NCBI GenBank assembly: GCA_016936975.1
Contig: JAFGWU010000014.1
Span: forward strand, 87,529-151,528
DNA: 64,000 nucleotides
Origin: Bacteroidales bacterium
Lineage (GTDB): Bacteria > Bacteroidota > Bacteroidia > Bacteroidales > GCA-2748055
Direction: 5' to 3'
Position 1 is the stretch's first letter; each line of letters begins with the position of its first letter. The notes beneath the pieces were generated by a model, which was given only the letters and a program-made list of their open reading frames with translations, did not search any database and was not told the origin of the DNA. The position numbers were made by a program, and so were the translations under genes. Of the stretch, positions 1 through 8,544 are shown in pieces.

Positions 1-1026
1 GATGTTGAGGTCGAACCCCGGCATTGTGTTCCCACGGTTGGGGCTATGATGGGCGGGATGGCTTCTTTCATGGTGGTCAACAGGTCCGACCATACCCGTA
101 CCGGAACGCTGTTCCTCGATCCCGGATTTCCGGTGCAGAAACAACAGTGCCTGGTTCTGGGTCATGAATACGGAAGCTTTGATTTATATGATTTCAGAGG
201 TGAAAAACTCAGGAAAAAGCTGGAGGAGGAAATATTAAAAGGGAAGTATTCATCCATGCTCTATTCCAATCCGAACAACCCGTCATGGATCTGTTTGAAT
301 GAGGAGGAACTGGCCATTATCGGGGAAATATCCCGGAAATATGATATTACGGTTATTGAGGACCTGGCTTATTTCGGAATGGATTTCCGGAAAGATATCT
401 CCATACCGGGGGAACCGCCCTTTCAGCCAACCGTGGCAAAATTCACCAATAATTACCTGCTTCTGATATCCAGTTCAAAAGCCTTCAGTTATGCCGGTCA
501 AAGAATCGGTGTGATGGTAATTGCTCCCAGGCTTTTTGACAGGAGGTACCCGGATTTGAAACGTTATTACTCGTCGGATAAATTTGGACATGCCATGATT
601 TACGGGGCTCTTTATGCCCTGTCGGCGGGAGCCACCCATACCACCCAGTACGCGCTGGCGGCCATCCTGAAGGCGGTCAACGACGGGAAATACAATTATA
701 TCAGTGAAGTCAGGGAGTACGGAGAGAAGGCCCGCATCATGAAGCAGATATTTCTGCGCCATGGATTCAGGATTGTATATGACAGGGATATTGACGTACC
801 GATTGCCGATGGATTTTATTTCACAATATCCTACCCCGGTTTTACCGGCCCTGAGCTTCTGGAGGAGCTTCTCTTCTACGGGATCAGTGCCATTTCCCTC
901 AGCATAACAGGCAGCACCAGGGAGGAGGGACTGAGGGCCTGTGTCTCCCAGGTGCGGCGCGATCAGTTTGAAGTTCTGGAAAAACGTTTGTCCCGGTTCA
1001 AGGCGGACCATCCCATCCCGGAATAA
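1..1026 (+). CDS. PLP-dependent class I/II aminotransferase (5' end outside window)
   Basis: The reading frame is open from the first base of the window with no stop, so the true start lies upstream; 341 codons are visible. The protein has the fold-type I aminotransferase signatures in order: an SNPNNPSW segment (substrate/PLP-contacting Asn), an EDLAYFGMD segment (Asp that pairs with the pyridine nitrogen, then Tyr), and SSSKAFSYAGQRIG, whose Lys is the expected Schiff-base residue followed by the Arg that contacts the PLP phosphate. It acts in the cytosol; the amino-acid substrate cannot be told from the sequence. It is followed by a 179-bp gap before the ferredoxin-oxidoreductase operon, so it probably ends its own transcript. 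Family assignment is secure, substrate unknown. Confidence 0.85.
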   Translation, partial: DVEVEPRHCVPTVGAMMGGMASFMVVNRSDHTRTGTLFLDPGFPVQKQQCLVLGHEYGSFDLYDFRGEKLRKKLEEEILKGKYSSMLYSNPNNPSWICLNEEELAIIGEISRKYDITVIEDLAYFGMDFRKDISIPGEPPFQPTVAKFTNNYLLLISSSKAFSYAGQRIGVMVIAPRLFDRRYPDLKRYYSSDKFGHAMIYGALYALSAGATHTTQYALAAILKAVNDGKYNYISEVREYGEKARIMKQIFLRHGFRIVYDRDIDVPIADGFYFTISYPGFTGPELLEELLFYGISAISLSITGSTREEGLRACVSQVRRDQFEVLEKRLSRFKADHPIPE

Positions 1027-1205
1027 GCGGGTTTATCCCAAATGTGGCGTGGGAATATACCGGTTTTAATGGAACGGTTAATTTTAGCGCCGGCAGGCAT
1101 CAGGGGAAGGGAAATTATACCCGCCGGAAGTGTGAAATGTTTTGAGCAAAAAAACCGGTATTGTTTTAAATTGTTACATTTGATATTCAAGCAAAATTAA
1201 AACAG

Positions 1206-1430
1206 ATGGCTAAAGTAAGAGGAGCAATTGTCGTTGACATCGAACGGTGCAAAGGGTGTGAGGTTTGTGTGGTTAATTGCCCGACCGATGTTATAGCAAT
1301 GTCAAAAGATGTAAATTCCAAAGGATATCATTACGCCTATATGGAACATCCGGATGATTGTACCGGATGTACGAATTGTGCCATTGTATGCCCTGATGGT
1401 GCCATTACAGTTTACAGGATAAAAAACTAA
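1206..1430 (+). CDS. 2-oxoacid:ferredoxin oxidoreductase, delta subunit (2x[4Fe-4S] ferredoxin)
   Basis: A 74-residue protein with two classical ferredoxin motifs, CKGCEVCVVNCP near residue 15 and CTGCTNCAIVCP near residue 53, each a CxxCxxCxxxCP cluster ligand set. In this gene order (ferredoxin, alpha, beta, gamma) it is the delta subunit that passes electrons from the thiamine-dependent oxidation of a 2-oxoacid to an external ferredoxin. The length is normal for a stand-alone delta subunit. The first gene of a tight four-gene operon; a TACATTTG sequence at 1175-1182 matches the Bacteroidota -7 box about 24 bp upstream of the ATG, though I see no good -33 partner at the usual spacing. Confidence 0.9.
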   Translation: MAKVRGAIVVDIERCKGCEVCVVNCPTDVIAMSKDVNSKGYHYAYMEHPDDCTGCTNCAIVCPDGAITVYRIKN

Positions 1431-1445
1431 ACAAAACTTCTTTTC

Positions 1446-2516
1446 ATGAAGGAAATAGCATTAATAAAAGGTAATGAGGCCATTGCGGAGGCAGCTATCC
1501 GGACGGGTGTGGATGCTTATTTCGGTTACCCGATCACCCCCCAATCGGAGGTTCTTGAATACCTTCAGCTACAGAAGCCTGAGGAGCGGACCGGAATGGT
1601 TGTTCTGCAGGCGGAGAGCGAACTGGCTGCAATCAACATGGTGTACGGTGCTGCCGGGACCGGCAAAAAAGTAATGACGACCTCATCCAGCCCGGGAATC
1701 AGCCTTATGCAGGAAGGGATCAGTTATATCGCCGGCGCTGAACTTCCCTGCCTCATTGTCAATGTTGTTCGCGGAGGGCCGGGGCTGGGAACCATCCAGC
1801 CATCCCAGGCGGACTATTTTCAGGCGACGAAAGGGGGCGGACATGGCGATTACAGGCTGATCGTACTCGCTCCTGCATCGGTACAGGAGATGGCAGATTT
1901 TGTCGACCTGGCATTTGAACTGGCCTTCAAATACCGGAATCCTGCGCTGATCCTGTCGGATGGATTGATCGGTCAGATGATGGAAAAGGTTGAACTGCCG
2001 GAGCCGAAGGAACGGTTTACTACGTTCGACCAGTCATGGGTTATAACCGGGAAGACCGCCGACAGGGAAAGGAACATCATCACCTCCCTGAACCTTGACC
2101 CGGAGCTTCAGTATGAGCACAACATCAAACTGCAGCAGAAATACGAACGGATGAAAGAGGATGTGATGTTTGAATCATTTCAGACGGACGATGCCGATTT
2201 TCTGCTTGTAGCCTATGGCTCGAGTGCCCGAATATGCCAGAAGGTGGTGGATGTGGTAAGGGGAAGGGGCAAAAAGCTGGGACTGTTGAGACCCATTACC
2301 CTGTTTCCCTTTCCGACCGAAGTGATTTCAGAGCTCTCACGAAGGGTAAAAGGAATCCTTTCCGTGGAAATGAGCACCGGCCAGATGGTGGAGGATGTCA
2401 GACTTGCCGCGAACGGAAGGGTCCCCGTTTACCATTACGGAACATTTGGCGGAAAAATTCACTCCCCGGAAGATGTTTTAAACGCCATTGAAGAAAAATT
2501 TATCGGAGGATTTTAG
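1446..2516 (+). CDS. vorB: 2-oxoacid:ferredoxin oxidoreductase, alpha subunit (VorB/KorA type)
   Basis: A 356-residue alpha subunit. The N-terminal pyrimidine-binding region has KGNEAIAEAA and YFGYPITPQSE, followed by a conserved QAESELAAINM block; the C-terminal half carries the transketolase-like domain with LLRPITLFPFP and a conserved Glu-rich VEMSTGQMVEDVR segment. Together with the beta subunit it binds thiamine diphosphate and oxidatively decarboxylates a 2-oxoacid to an acyl-CoA, reducing ferredoxin. The sequence resembles Bacteroides proteins annotated as 3-methyl-2-oxobutanoate dehydrogenase VorB, but VorB and 2-oxoglutarate (KorA) enzymes cannot be separated by reading alone. It lies 15 bp after the ferredoxin gene and its 3' end carries the ribosome-binding site of the beta subunit gene. 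Confidence 0.9.
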   Translation: MKEIALIKGNEAIAEAAIRTGVDAYFGYPITPQSEVLEYLQLQKPEERTGMVVLQAESELAAINMVYGAAGTGKKVMTTSSSPGISLMQEGISYIAGAELPCLIVNVVRGGPGLGTIQPSQADYFQATKGGGHGDYRLIVLAPASVQEMADFVDLAFELAFKYRNPALILSDGLIGQMMEKVELPEPKERFTTFDQSWVITGKTADRERNIITSLNLDPELQYEHNIKLQQKYERMKEDVMFESFQTDDADFLLVAYGSSARICQKVVDVVRGRGKKLGLLRPITLFPFPTEVISELSRRVKGILSVEMSTGQMVEDVRLAANGRVPVYHYGTFGGKIHSPEDVLNAIEEKFIGGF

Positions 2517-2517
2517 C

Positions 2518-3318
2518 ATGGAAGATTCATTGGAACAGATTATACAGGAAAAGAACCTGGTCTACAGGCCCACCAGGCTGATGACCGGTGCAACACTCTC
2601 CTATTGTCCCGGATGCGGGCATGGAACCATTCACAGGTTGATTATGGAAGTGGTTGAAGAGATGGGTATCCAGGCGGAAACCATCGGTGTGTCCCCGGTT
2701 GGATGTGCTGTTCTTGCCTACGACTTCATGGATGTCGATTTCACCGAGGCGGCTCATGGAAGGGCCCCTGCCGTAGCCACCGGGATCAAGCGATTATGGC
2801 CCGATAAGTATGTGTTCACCTACCAGGGCGATGGCGACCTGGCCGCGATTGGTACTGCCGAAACCATCCACGCCTGCAACCGCGGTGAGCAAATCTGTAT
2901 CTTCTTTGTCAATAACGGCATTTACGGAATGACCGGCGGACAGATGGCTCCCACCACCCTGGAGGGAATGGTCTCTTCAACCACCCCGTACGGGCGAAAT
3001 GTCGAGCAAATGGGTCCCCCTCTCAAGATTACCGAACTTGTAGCCCAGCTTGCCGGGACCTATTATGTTTCAAGACAGTCGATTCATAAAGCCGCAACTG
3101 TCAGAAAGGCCAAAAAGGCAATCCGGAAAGCCTTTGAAGTGCAGAAGGAAAAAAAGGGGATGGCCTTCGTTGAATTTGTTTCAAACTGCAACTCCGGGTG
3201 GAAAATGACCCCTAACGAGGCCAACCAGTGGATGGAGGATCACATGTTCCCGTTCTATCCGCTCGGGGATATCAAGGTTGACGGAAAGCTGGTGAAGAAC
3301 GTTATACAGGATTTATAA
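2518..3318 (+). CDS. 2-oxoacid:ferredoxin oxidoreductase, beta subunit (TPP-binding)
   Basis: A 266-residue thiamine-diphosphate-binding subunit. CPGCGHG near residue 30 is the hallmark of ferredoxin-oxidoreductase beta subunits, and GDGDLAAIG...NNGIYGMTGGQ (about residues 102-142) is the TPP/Mg2+ motif (GDG followed about 30 residues later by NN). A frame-compatible ATG lies 30 bp upstream inside the alpha gene, but I chose 2518 because a strong GGAGG sits 7-8 bp before it and the protein then begins MEDSLEQII. Only one base separates it from the alpha stop codon, so the subunits are probably made in step. Confidence 0.9.
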   Translation: MEDSLEQIIQEKNLVYRPTRLMTGATLSYCPGCGHGTIHRLIMEVVEEMGIQAETIGVSPVGCAVLAYDFMDVDFTEAAHGRAPAVATGIKRLWPDKYVFTYQGDGDLAAIGTAETIHACNRGEQICIFFVNNGIYGMTGGQMAPTTLEGMVSSTTPYGRNVEQMGPPLKITELVAQLAGTYYVSRQSIHKAATVRKAKKAIRKAFEVQKEKKGMAFVEFVSNCNSGWKMTPNEANQWMEDHMFPFYPLGDIKVDGKLVKNVIQDL

Positions 3319-3331
3319 AAACCGAAATAAC

Positions 3332-3877
3332 ATGACTGAAGAAATTATCATTGCCGGATTCGGTGGACAGGGCGTCCTGTCGATGGGGAAAATTCTGGCT
3401 TATTCAGGAATTATGCAGGATCAGGAAGTATCGTGGATGCCCTCTTACGGCCCTGAGATGCGGGGCGGGACTGCCAATGTGACCGTAATACTGAGTGATA
3501 ACCGAATCAGTTCACCGGTCCTGCACAGTTATGATACCGCGATAATCCTCAATCAGCAATCTCTCGACAAGTTCGAATCCGCCGTCAAACCGGGGGGGAT
3601 GCTTCTTTACGATCCGAACGGCATAACACGGCATCCCGAACGAAAGGATATAAAAATATTCCAGGTCGAGGCGGTTGATGAATCCATAAAGCTCTCTTCC
3701 AAGAAAACCTTCAACATGTTTGTCCTGGGTGCATACCTTAAATTACACCCGATCGTTACATTTGAAAATGTGGTGAAGGGATTGAAGAAATCCCTGCCCG
3801 AAAGGCACCAGCATCTGATACCGGCAAATGAAAAGGCCATAAAACGGGGAATGGAAATCGTCAGGGAGATGAAATGA
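3332..3877 (+). CDS. 2-oxoacid:ferredoxin oxidoreductase, gamma subunit
   Basis: A 181-residue gamma subunit. It begins with the family signature IIIAGFGGQGVLSMGKILA and continues with WMPSYGPEMRGGTANVTV, both diagnostic of the pyruvate/ketoisovalerate oxidoreductase gamma domain. It completes the delta-alpha-beta-gamma complex in the cytosol. The gene starts 13 bp after the beta subunit, and its stop overlaps the start of the next gene by four bases (ATGA), so the PhzF-like enzyme downstream is in the same transcript. Length is normal. Confidence 0.88.
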   Translation: MTEEIIIAGFGGQGVLSMGKILAYSGIMQDQEVSWMPSYGPEMRGGTANVTVILSDNRISSPVLHSYDTAIILNQQSLDKFESAVKPGGMLLYDPNGITRHPERKDIKIFQVEAVDESIKLSSKKTFNMFVLGAYLKLHPIVTFENVVKGLKKSLPERHQHLIPANEKAIKRGMEIVREMK

Positions 3878-4689
3878 ATAAATTGCCTTTTTTCCAGGTG
3901 GATGCATTTGCTTCCGAACCATTCCGGGGCAACCCTGCAGCGGTGGTCATTCTCGATCGCTGGCCGGCTGATTCCCTTCTGCAGAAGATTGCCGGTGAAA
4001 ACAACCTTTCCGAAACAGCCTTCCTTCTAAAATCAGGTTCCTCTTATGAAATCCGGTGGTTCTCCCCCTCAGTGGAGGTTGATCTGTGCGGCCATGCAAC
4101 GCTGGCCTCGGCTCATATCCTCTTTCATCATTACGAGCAGGATACAACGCGGATCCGGTTCGAAAACCACTACTCGGGAACCCTCTTTGTTGAAAAAGGG
4201 GAGCGGGAACTTACCCTGGATTTTCCTGTCGATCACATCAGGCCGGTCGAACTCCCTGAGGAGTTAATTTCCGCCCTGGGAGATTGTCCGGTAGAGTCAT
4301 ACCTGGGCAGAACCGATTATATGTTGGTATTCGGAGAACAACAGCAGATAGAAGATCTCTCACCCGATTTCCACCGGTTGAGAGCCTACAAAGCCAGGGG
4401 CATCATCGCTACGGCAAAAGGAAAAGAGGCCGATTTCGTTTCCAGGTTTTTTGCTCCCGCTATCGATATCAATGAAGATCCGGTTACCGGATCAGCCCAC
4501 ACCACGCTTACCCCTTACTGGGCCAGAAAACTTAACAAAACGGAACTCCTTGCACATCAACTTTCTGCCAGGGGAGGAACACTGCATTGCCGCCTGGCAG
4601 GTGACCGGGTGAAAATAAGCGGCCGGGCCGTAACCTACCTGGAAGGATCAATATTCATCCCGGCTGATGAGGGCAGTGCGAAACAGTAA
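3874..4689 (+). CDS. PhzF family isomerase/epimerase
   Basis: A 271-residue protein of the PhzF superfamily, which has a diaminopimelate-epimerase-like fold. The signatures are FQVDAFASEPFRGNPAAV at the N-terminus, NNLSETAFL near residue 50 with the Glu that is catalytic in PhzF, the VDLCGHATLASAH block near residue 70, and DPVTGSAH in the second half. In phenazine producers PhzF isomerises a trans-2,3-dihydro-3-hydroxyanthranilate intermediate, but most bacteria keep PhzF-like proteins with no phenazine genes nearby, as here, and their substrate is unknown. Translationally coupled to the 2-oxoacid oxidoreductase gamma subunit by an ATGA overlap; whether this reflects a shared pathway is open. 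Confidence 0.85.
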   Translation: MNKLPFFQVDAFASEPFRGNPAAVVILDRWPADSLLQKIAGENNLSETAFLLKSGSSYEIRWFSPSVEVDLCGHATLASAHILFHHYEQDTTRIRFENHYSGTLFVEKGERELTLDFPVDHIRPVELPEELISALGDCPVESYLGRTDYMLVFGEQQQIEDLSPDFHRLRAYKARGIIATAKGKEADFVSRFFAPAIDINEDPVTGSAHTTLTPYWARKLNKTELLAHQLSARGGTLHCRLAGDRVKISGRAVTYLEGSIFIPADEGSAKQ

Positions 4690-4698
4690 CCAATCCCG

Positions 4699-5466
4699 GT
4701 GAATCCGGCCCATATGAGAAGAGACTACAAAGGGATCAGTATCAATACTTCGAAAAACACCCATGAGACGGTTTTCACGCTTCTGGATAACGACAGGGAT
4801 GCCGTCATAGTGGATATCCCCTGCGGAAGTGGGGCTTTTGTCCGGCGACTGAAAGATCAGGGCTTCACAAATATCGTGGCCGCAGACATTATAAATCTCA
4901 TGGAGATCGAACATGAACATTTCATCACTGCCGATATGGAGCAGAAGCTGCCGCTGGCTGATGATTCATGTGATGCGGTTGTGTGCATCGACGGGATCGA
5001 ACATATCAGCCGGCAGTTTGATTTTGCCGGGGAAGTCTGCAGGATACTCAGAAAGGGGGGAACCTTTATCATTTCCACGCCCAATGTAAGTTCAATAAGG
5101 TCGCGATGGAAGTTTTTTGTCACGGGTCACCATCACAAGTGCACCTCACCGCTTGATGAAAACAATCCCAACCCCCTGCATCATATCGGGATGATCTCGT
5201 TTCCCGAATTAAGATACCTCCTTCATACCCGGCAATTTAAAATCGATACGGTCACAACCAACCGCATAAAAGCGGTCAGCTGGCTCTTCCTGCTTTTCAT
5301 CCCCCTGGTTTACCCGGTTAGTTTTCTTACATACCGGAGAACAGGCAGGGAAAAGGGAACCCTGGGATTGAACCGGGAAGTAATGCGGACGATGTTCAGC
5401 CGTGAGGTATTGCTCGGGGAATCTCTGATAGTGAGGGCCAGGAAAATAAGTCCGGCAGACAGTTAA
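4699..5466 (+). CDS. class I SAM-dependent methyltransferase, possibly membrane-associated
   Basis: A 255-residue methyltransferase. VDIPCGSGAFVRRL (about residue 32) is the glycine-rich SAM loop (motif I), a DII acid follows as motif II, then VVCIDGIEHI and a RILRKGGTFIISTPN block typical of the Methyltransf_11/23 group. Near residues 190-212 there is a hydrophobic stretch (SWLFLLFIPLVYPVSFLTY) that may anchor the protein to the membrane, as in lipid- or glycan-modifying methyltransferases. The start is a GTG at 4699; an ATG at 4714 is an alternative. Substrate unknown. It ends 4 bp before the stop of the convergent B12-operon gene. Confidence 0.8.
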   Translation: MNPAHMRRDYKGISINTSKNTHETVFTLLDNDRDAVIVDIPCGSGAFVRRLKDQGFTNIVAADIINLMEIEHEHFITADMEQKLPLADDSCDAVVCIDGIEHISRQFDFAGEVCRILRKGGTFIISTPNVSSIRSRWKFFVTGHHHKCTSPLDENNPNPLHHIGMISFPELRYLLHTRQFKIDTVTTNRIKAVSWLFLLFIPLVYPVSFLTYRRTGREKGTLGLNREVMRTMFSREVLLGESLIVRARKISPADS

Positions 5467-5470
5467 TGGT

Positions 5471-6580
5471 TTATGTGCCGGCAGTCCGGTCAGAATGGTT
5501 CCTGAAGCAGAAGCTGCCGGGTGCAATATCCACCCCGAAGGTGTCCAGGGGATTGCCCGAGGCACTGTAACGGTATACGAGGCCGGGTTGAAGGTAATCC
5601 ATTGCATCGGAGACATATATATCGGAGCATTCCGGATCGACCCCGAGCCCGTAAAATAACCGGCCCTCAGCCCGGATAAAAGGTTCTTCAGGAAGCCTGA
5701 CTGCGTCCACAGACATCCTGTATACCCCGCTCCCGGAACCGGAGGCGTTAGTCCAGCCGTGGCTGATGAAGTAAATCGTGTCGCCGGTGCCATTGACAGA
5801 GAGCCTGATCGGAGAGAGGTTTTTTTCGGGGAAGGTAAATTTCTCCATAACGGAAAAGGACTCGGGATCAATTTTTGACAGCGCGGGCCATTCCCAGCCG
5901 CAGGGGGCCCCCTGATAGGCACCGTCGCTGAGGACCCACAGCACGCCATTCCGGTCAGCAACGATGCTGTTCGGCTGAAGCGCTACAGTCAGGGAATCAA
6001 TGACTGTATCGGTACCGGCATCAATTTTATAAACCTGGTTGTTCATGGACCACCCGGTCGCGAAAAGCGCTTCACCATGCCGGACCATCTGTTCGGTGGT
6101 TCCTCCCACATCGATGGTCCCGGTTATTTCAAAGGAGAGGGGATCGATAATGGTAATCGATCGGGCATGCAGGTTGCTGACATAGGCTTTATGCTGATCC
6201 ACAATCTCTATGAACCGCGGGGAACCCAGTCCGCTGATCGTGGCAACATGCCTGAACGTACCCGCATTCATGACCAGGATCTTGCCGGAATTATTGATGA
6301 CCAGGTACGCCATGGAGTCCAGGAGGGTCATTGACTGGAGAACATCGCCGGGGGGGAAAATATTGGCATTGAAAAAAACCTGGTTGTAAACTTTAAGGGA
6401 ATCCGGCCGGTAAAAGGAGAGGGAGCTGTTCCCGAACATAAAATTCCCCTCATTGCATATGAATACACCCTTTCCGGCAACAGGAGCAGGTTTGCCATCT
6501 GCAGGTTCCTCACATTGCCGGTTCATCAGGATAAACACCGGGAACAACGCCGCAATAAAAAGCCGGGAGAGGGTTCGCAT
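5471..6580 (-). CDS. BtuG-like DUF5074/YncE beta-propeller surface protein
   Basis: A 369-residue exported protein with YncE-like propeller repeats: phrases such as VFICNEGNFMFGNSSLS, SMAYLVINNSGKI, GSPRFIEIVDQHKAYVSNL and PNSIVADRNGVLWVLSDG are the repeat pattern of DUF5074 proteins. In Bacteroides, BtuG proteins of this family sit on the cell surface and bind cobalamin extremely tightly before handing it to BtuB. Here it follows a BtuB-like receptor under a cobalamin riboswitch, which supports the same role. A longer open frame starts at 6703, but I chose the ATG at 6580 because it overlaps the receptor stop (TGATG) and opens a signal peptide, MRTLSRLFIAALFPVFILM, then a Cys; the lipobox is imperfect, so lipid anchoring is uncertain. 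Confidence 0.82.
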   Translation of the reverse strand: MRTLSRLFIAALFPVFILMNRQCEEPADGKPAPVAGKGVFICNEGNFMFGNSSLSFYRPDSLKVYNQVFFNANIFPPGDVLQSMTLLDSMAYLVINNSGKILVMNAGTFRHVATISGLGSPRFIEIVDQHKAYVSNLHARSITIIDPLSFEITGTIDVGGTTEQMVRHGEALFATGWSMNNQVYKIDAGTDTVIDSLTVALQPNSIVADRNGVLWVLSDGAYQGAPCGWEWPALSKIDPESFSVMEKFTFPEKNLSPIRLSVNGTGDTIYFISHGWTNASGSGSGVYRMSVDAVRLPEEPFIRAEGRLFYGLGVDPECSDIYVSDAMDYLQPGLVYRYSASGNPLDTFGVDIAPGSFCFRNHSDRTAGT

Positions 6581-8544
6581 CAGAAAGACAGCTTGAGTAA
6601 GACCGTAAAACTTCTTCCCGGCATGGGTCTCCAGAGGACAGACTGGTAATCTGCATTCAGAAGATTGTCGGCCCTCAACCGCAATTCGCCATCTGTTTTC
6701 CATACCCTGAAGGTGAGTGCGCCCGAAACATTATGCAGCAGGTAACCCGGCAGTGAGTGTAGGGTTGGATTGCCGGCAGAGGTTGTAAAACGTTCCCCGA
6801 CGAAGTCCGGTCCGTAGGAGAACCGGTAACGGCTCCACGACAGGAATACGGTCAGCGAACCTTTATGGACAGGGATGTAGATGAGCTGGTTTCCGCGTTC
6901 CGGTTCTCCCACTGTTTCCGTTGTCTCATCCGTGGTCCAGGTGAAGGAATAGTTCCCGTAAAGGTCCATCTTCAGGGGATGAAAGATCATCCTGGTAATG
7001 AGGTTATATTCAAATCCCCTGGAAAGCACCTCCCTGATGTTACCTGCCTGCCAGTATCCAAATTCACCGGGTTGCCATATAATCCAGTCGTTTACACGTG
7101 TCATGAATCCGGTTATCGCGGAATGGATGGTTACCGACGAATCCAATCGCTGGCTGAACGCTGCCGTCAGGTCCATGGCCAATCCTTTTTCCGGCCTGAG
7201 GTCGGGATTGCCCCCGGGGATCCAGTGCAGATCGTTCAGGGTTGGATAATGGGTGTTTTTACCAACGTTCAGCTTCAGGGCCAGCGACTCTTTTCCGAGC
7301 GGGAGGAACTCAACACCCGCTGATGGCATAAACGGTGAAAACTCCCTTCCGGCCAGGCTCTCTTTCAACAATAGATAGGATGTGAGCATCTCGTTGAACC
7401 GGTGGTGAATGCTGATCCCGGCTTCGGTTTCGGAACGGATTGCCGAATAACCGGCCAGGGTTTGTTCGTCTGCCGTTTCGGCCCGCTGCAATGAATTCCG
7501 GAGGGTCCCCCTGAGCAGGGTTGACTCCCCGATCCCGGCCTCCAGGGTGTACTGGTTGTGAAGCGTCCGTGTGTTGCTTTCGGAATCGGAAGTTACATGG
7601 AAGCCTTCATCCGTCTCTTCACCCAGGAAGTACCTCAATCCCGTTTGCGTGTATCCTGAGGTAAAACGGCTCAGGATCACCCGACCGTAGTAATTCCATC
7701 TGATGTTCGCCATCATCTGCCGGTCCGCACGGAACTCTTTTCTGCCTTTTCCCTCATAGGACATAATCGGGGGGAGATTACGCGTGGCATCCTGCATCCA
7801 GAGGGAAGCAGCTACCTTGTGGTTTCCCTGTCTGAAATGGGCCTCACCCAGTATTCCATCCAGGCGGTATCTGGCAGAATGCTGTTGCTCTCTCTCCCAG
7901 GTGCCGTTGGCAGTGTTGAGGAACCGGAAATCATTCTCCGATTGGTCATGGATGGCCCGTATCCTGAATTGCAGGTGCGGACTTCCGCCTCCGAAGGCAG
8001 TCATGGTCCGGTAGGTGTCGAAGCTGCCCGCCCCCTGGATAATCTCTCCATAGAACGATTCATGCCATTGAGGAACTGACGAAAGGTGAATACTGCCCCC
8101 CAGTCCCCCAGAAGCATGGAGCATTGATCCGGAGCCGTAATACAGGGAAACCCGGTCGAGAAAATATACCGGAATAAGGGAAAAGTCGGCCTGTCCAAGC
8201 ATCGGATCATTCAGGGGGATCCCGTTCCATTCGACTCGTGTGTGGGAGGCGGAGGTTCCCCTGAAGGAAGAGGTGGCCAGGGATCCCGATCCATAGGATT
8301 TGATGAATACTGTGCTGTGACGGGCGAGTAATTCCGACAGCGAACAGAGAAGGCTTTCTTCCAGTATCAGGCTGTCGGGTTCCGTCTTCTGAACGCCGTA
8401 ATCGACCAGTGGCCTCTGCCGGGTAATGCTGACGGCTTTGATATGATGGGTGCTGTCCTGTGGCACAGGATCACCGGCCATGATCCTGCCCCCCGCCAGA
8501 AGGCCGAAACAAAGGAATCCTATTTTCAGGCGCGGTGTAATCAC
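6580..8544 (-). CDS. btuB: TonB-dependent cobalamin receptor, BtuB-like
   Basis: A 654-residue outer-membrane receptor. After a signal peptide (about residues 1-23) comes the plug domain, with SFRGTSASHTRVEWNGIPLNDP and VSLYYGSGSMLHASGGLGGSIHL (about residues 90-155), followed by a roughly 22-strand barrel that ends in ...FTVLLKLSF with the terminal aromatic residue required for outer-membrane insertion. No CarboxypepD-like N-terminal extension is present, and the size matches BtuB rather than SusC. The substrate call rests on context: the operon is preceded by a cobalamin riboswitch and the next gene is BtuG-like. It overlaps both neighbours by one to four bases, so the three are co-translated. 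Confidence 0.85.
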   Translation of the reverse strand: MITPRLKIGFLCFGLLAGGRIMAGDPVPQDSTHHIKAVSITRQRPLVDYGVQKTEPDSLILEESLLCSLSELLARHSTVFIKSYGSGSLATSSFRGTSASHTRVEWNGIPLNDPMLGQADFSLIPVYFLDRVSLYYGSGSMLHASGGLGGSIHLSSVPQWHESFYGEIIQGAGSFDTYRTMTAFGGGSPHLQFRIRAIHDQSENDFRFLNTANGTWEREQQHSARYRLDGILGEAHFRQGNHKVAASLWMQDATRNLPPIMSYEGKGRKEFRADRQMMANIRWNYYGRVILSRFTSGYTQTGLRYFLGEETDEGFHVTSDSESNTRTLHNQYTLEAGIGESTLLRGTLRNSLQRAETADEQTLAGYSAIRSETEAGISIHHRFNEMLTSYLLLKESLAGREFSPFMPSAGVEFLPLGKESLALKLNVGKNTHYPTLNDLHWIPGGNPDLRPEKGLAMDLTAAFSQRLDSSVTIHSAITGFMTRVNDWIIWQPGEFGYWQAGNIREVLSRGFEYNLITRMIFHPLKMDLYGNYSFTWTTDETTETVGEPERGNQLIYIPVHKGSLTVFLSWSRYRFSYGPDFVGERFTTSAGNPTLHSLPGYLLHNVSGALTFRVWKTDGELRLRADNLLNADYQSVLWRPMPGRSFTVLLKLSF

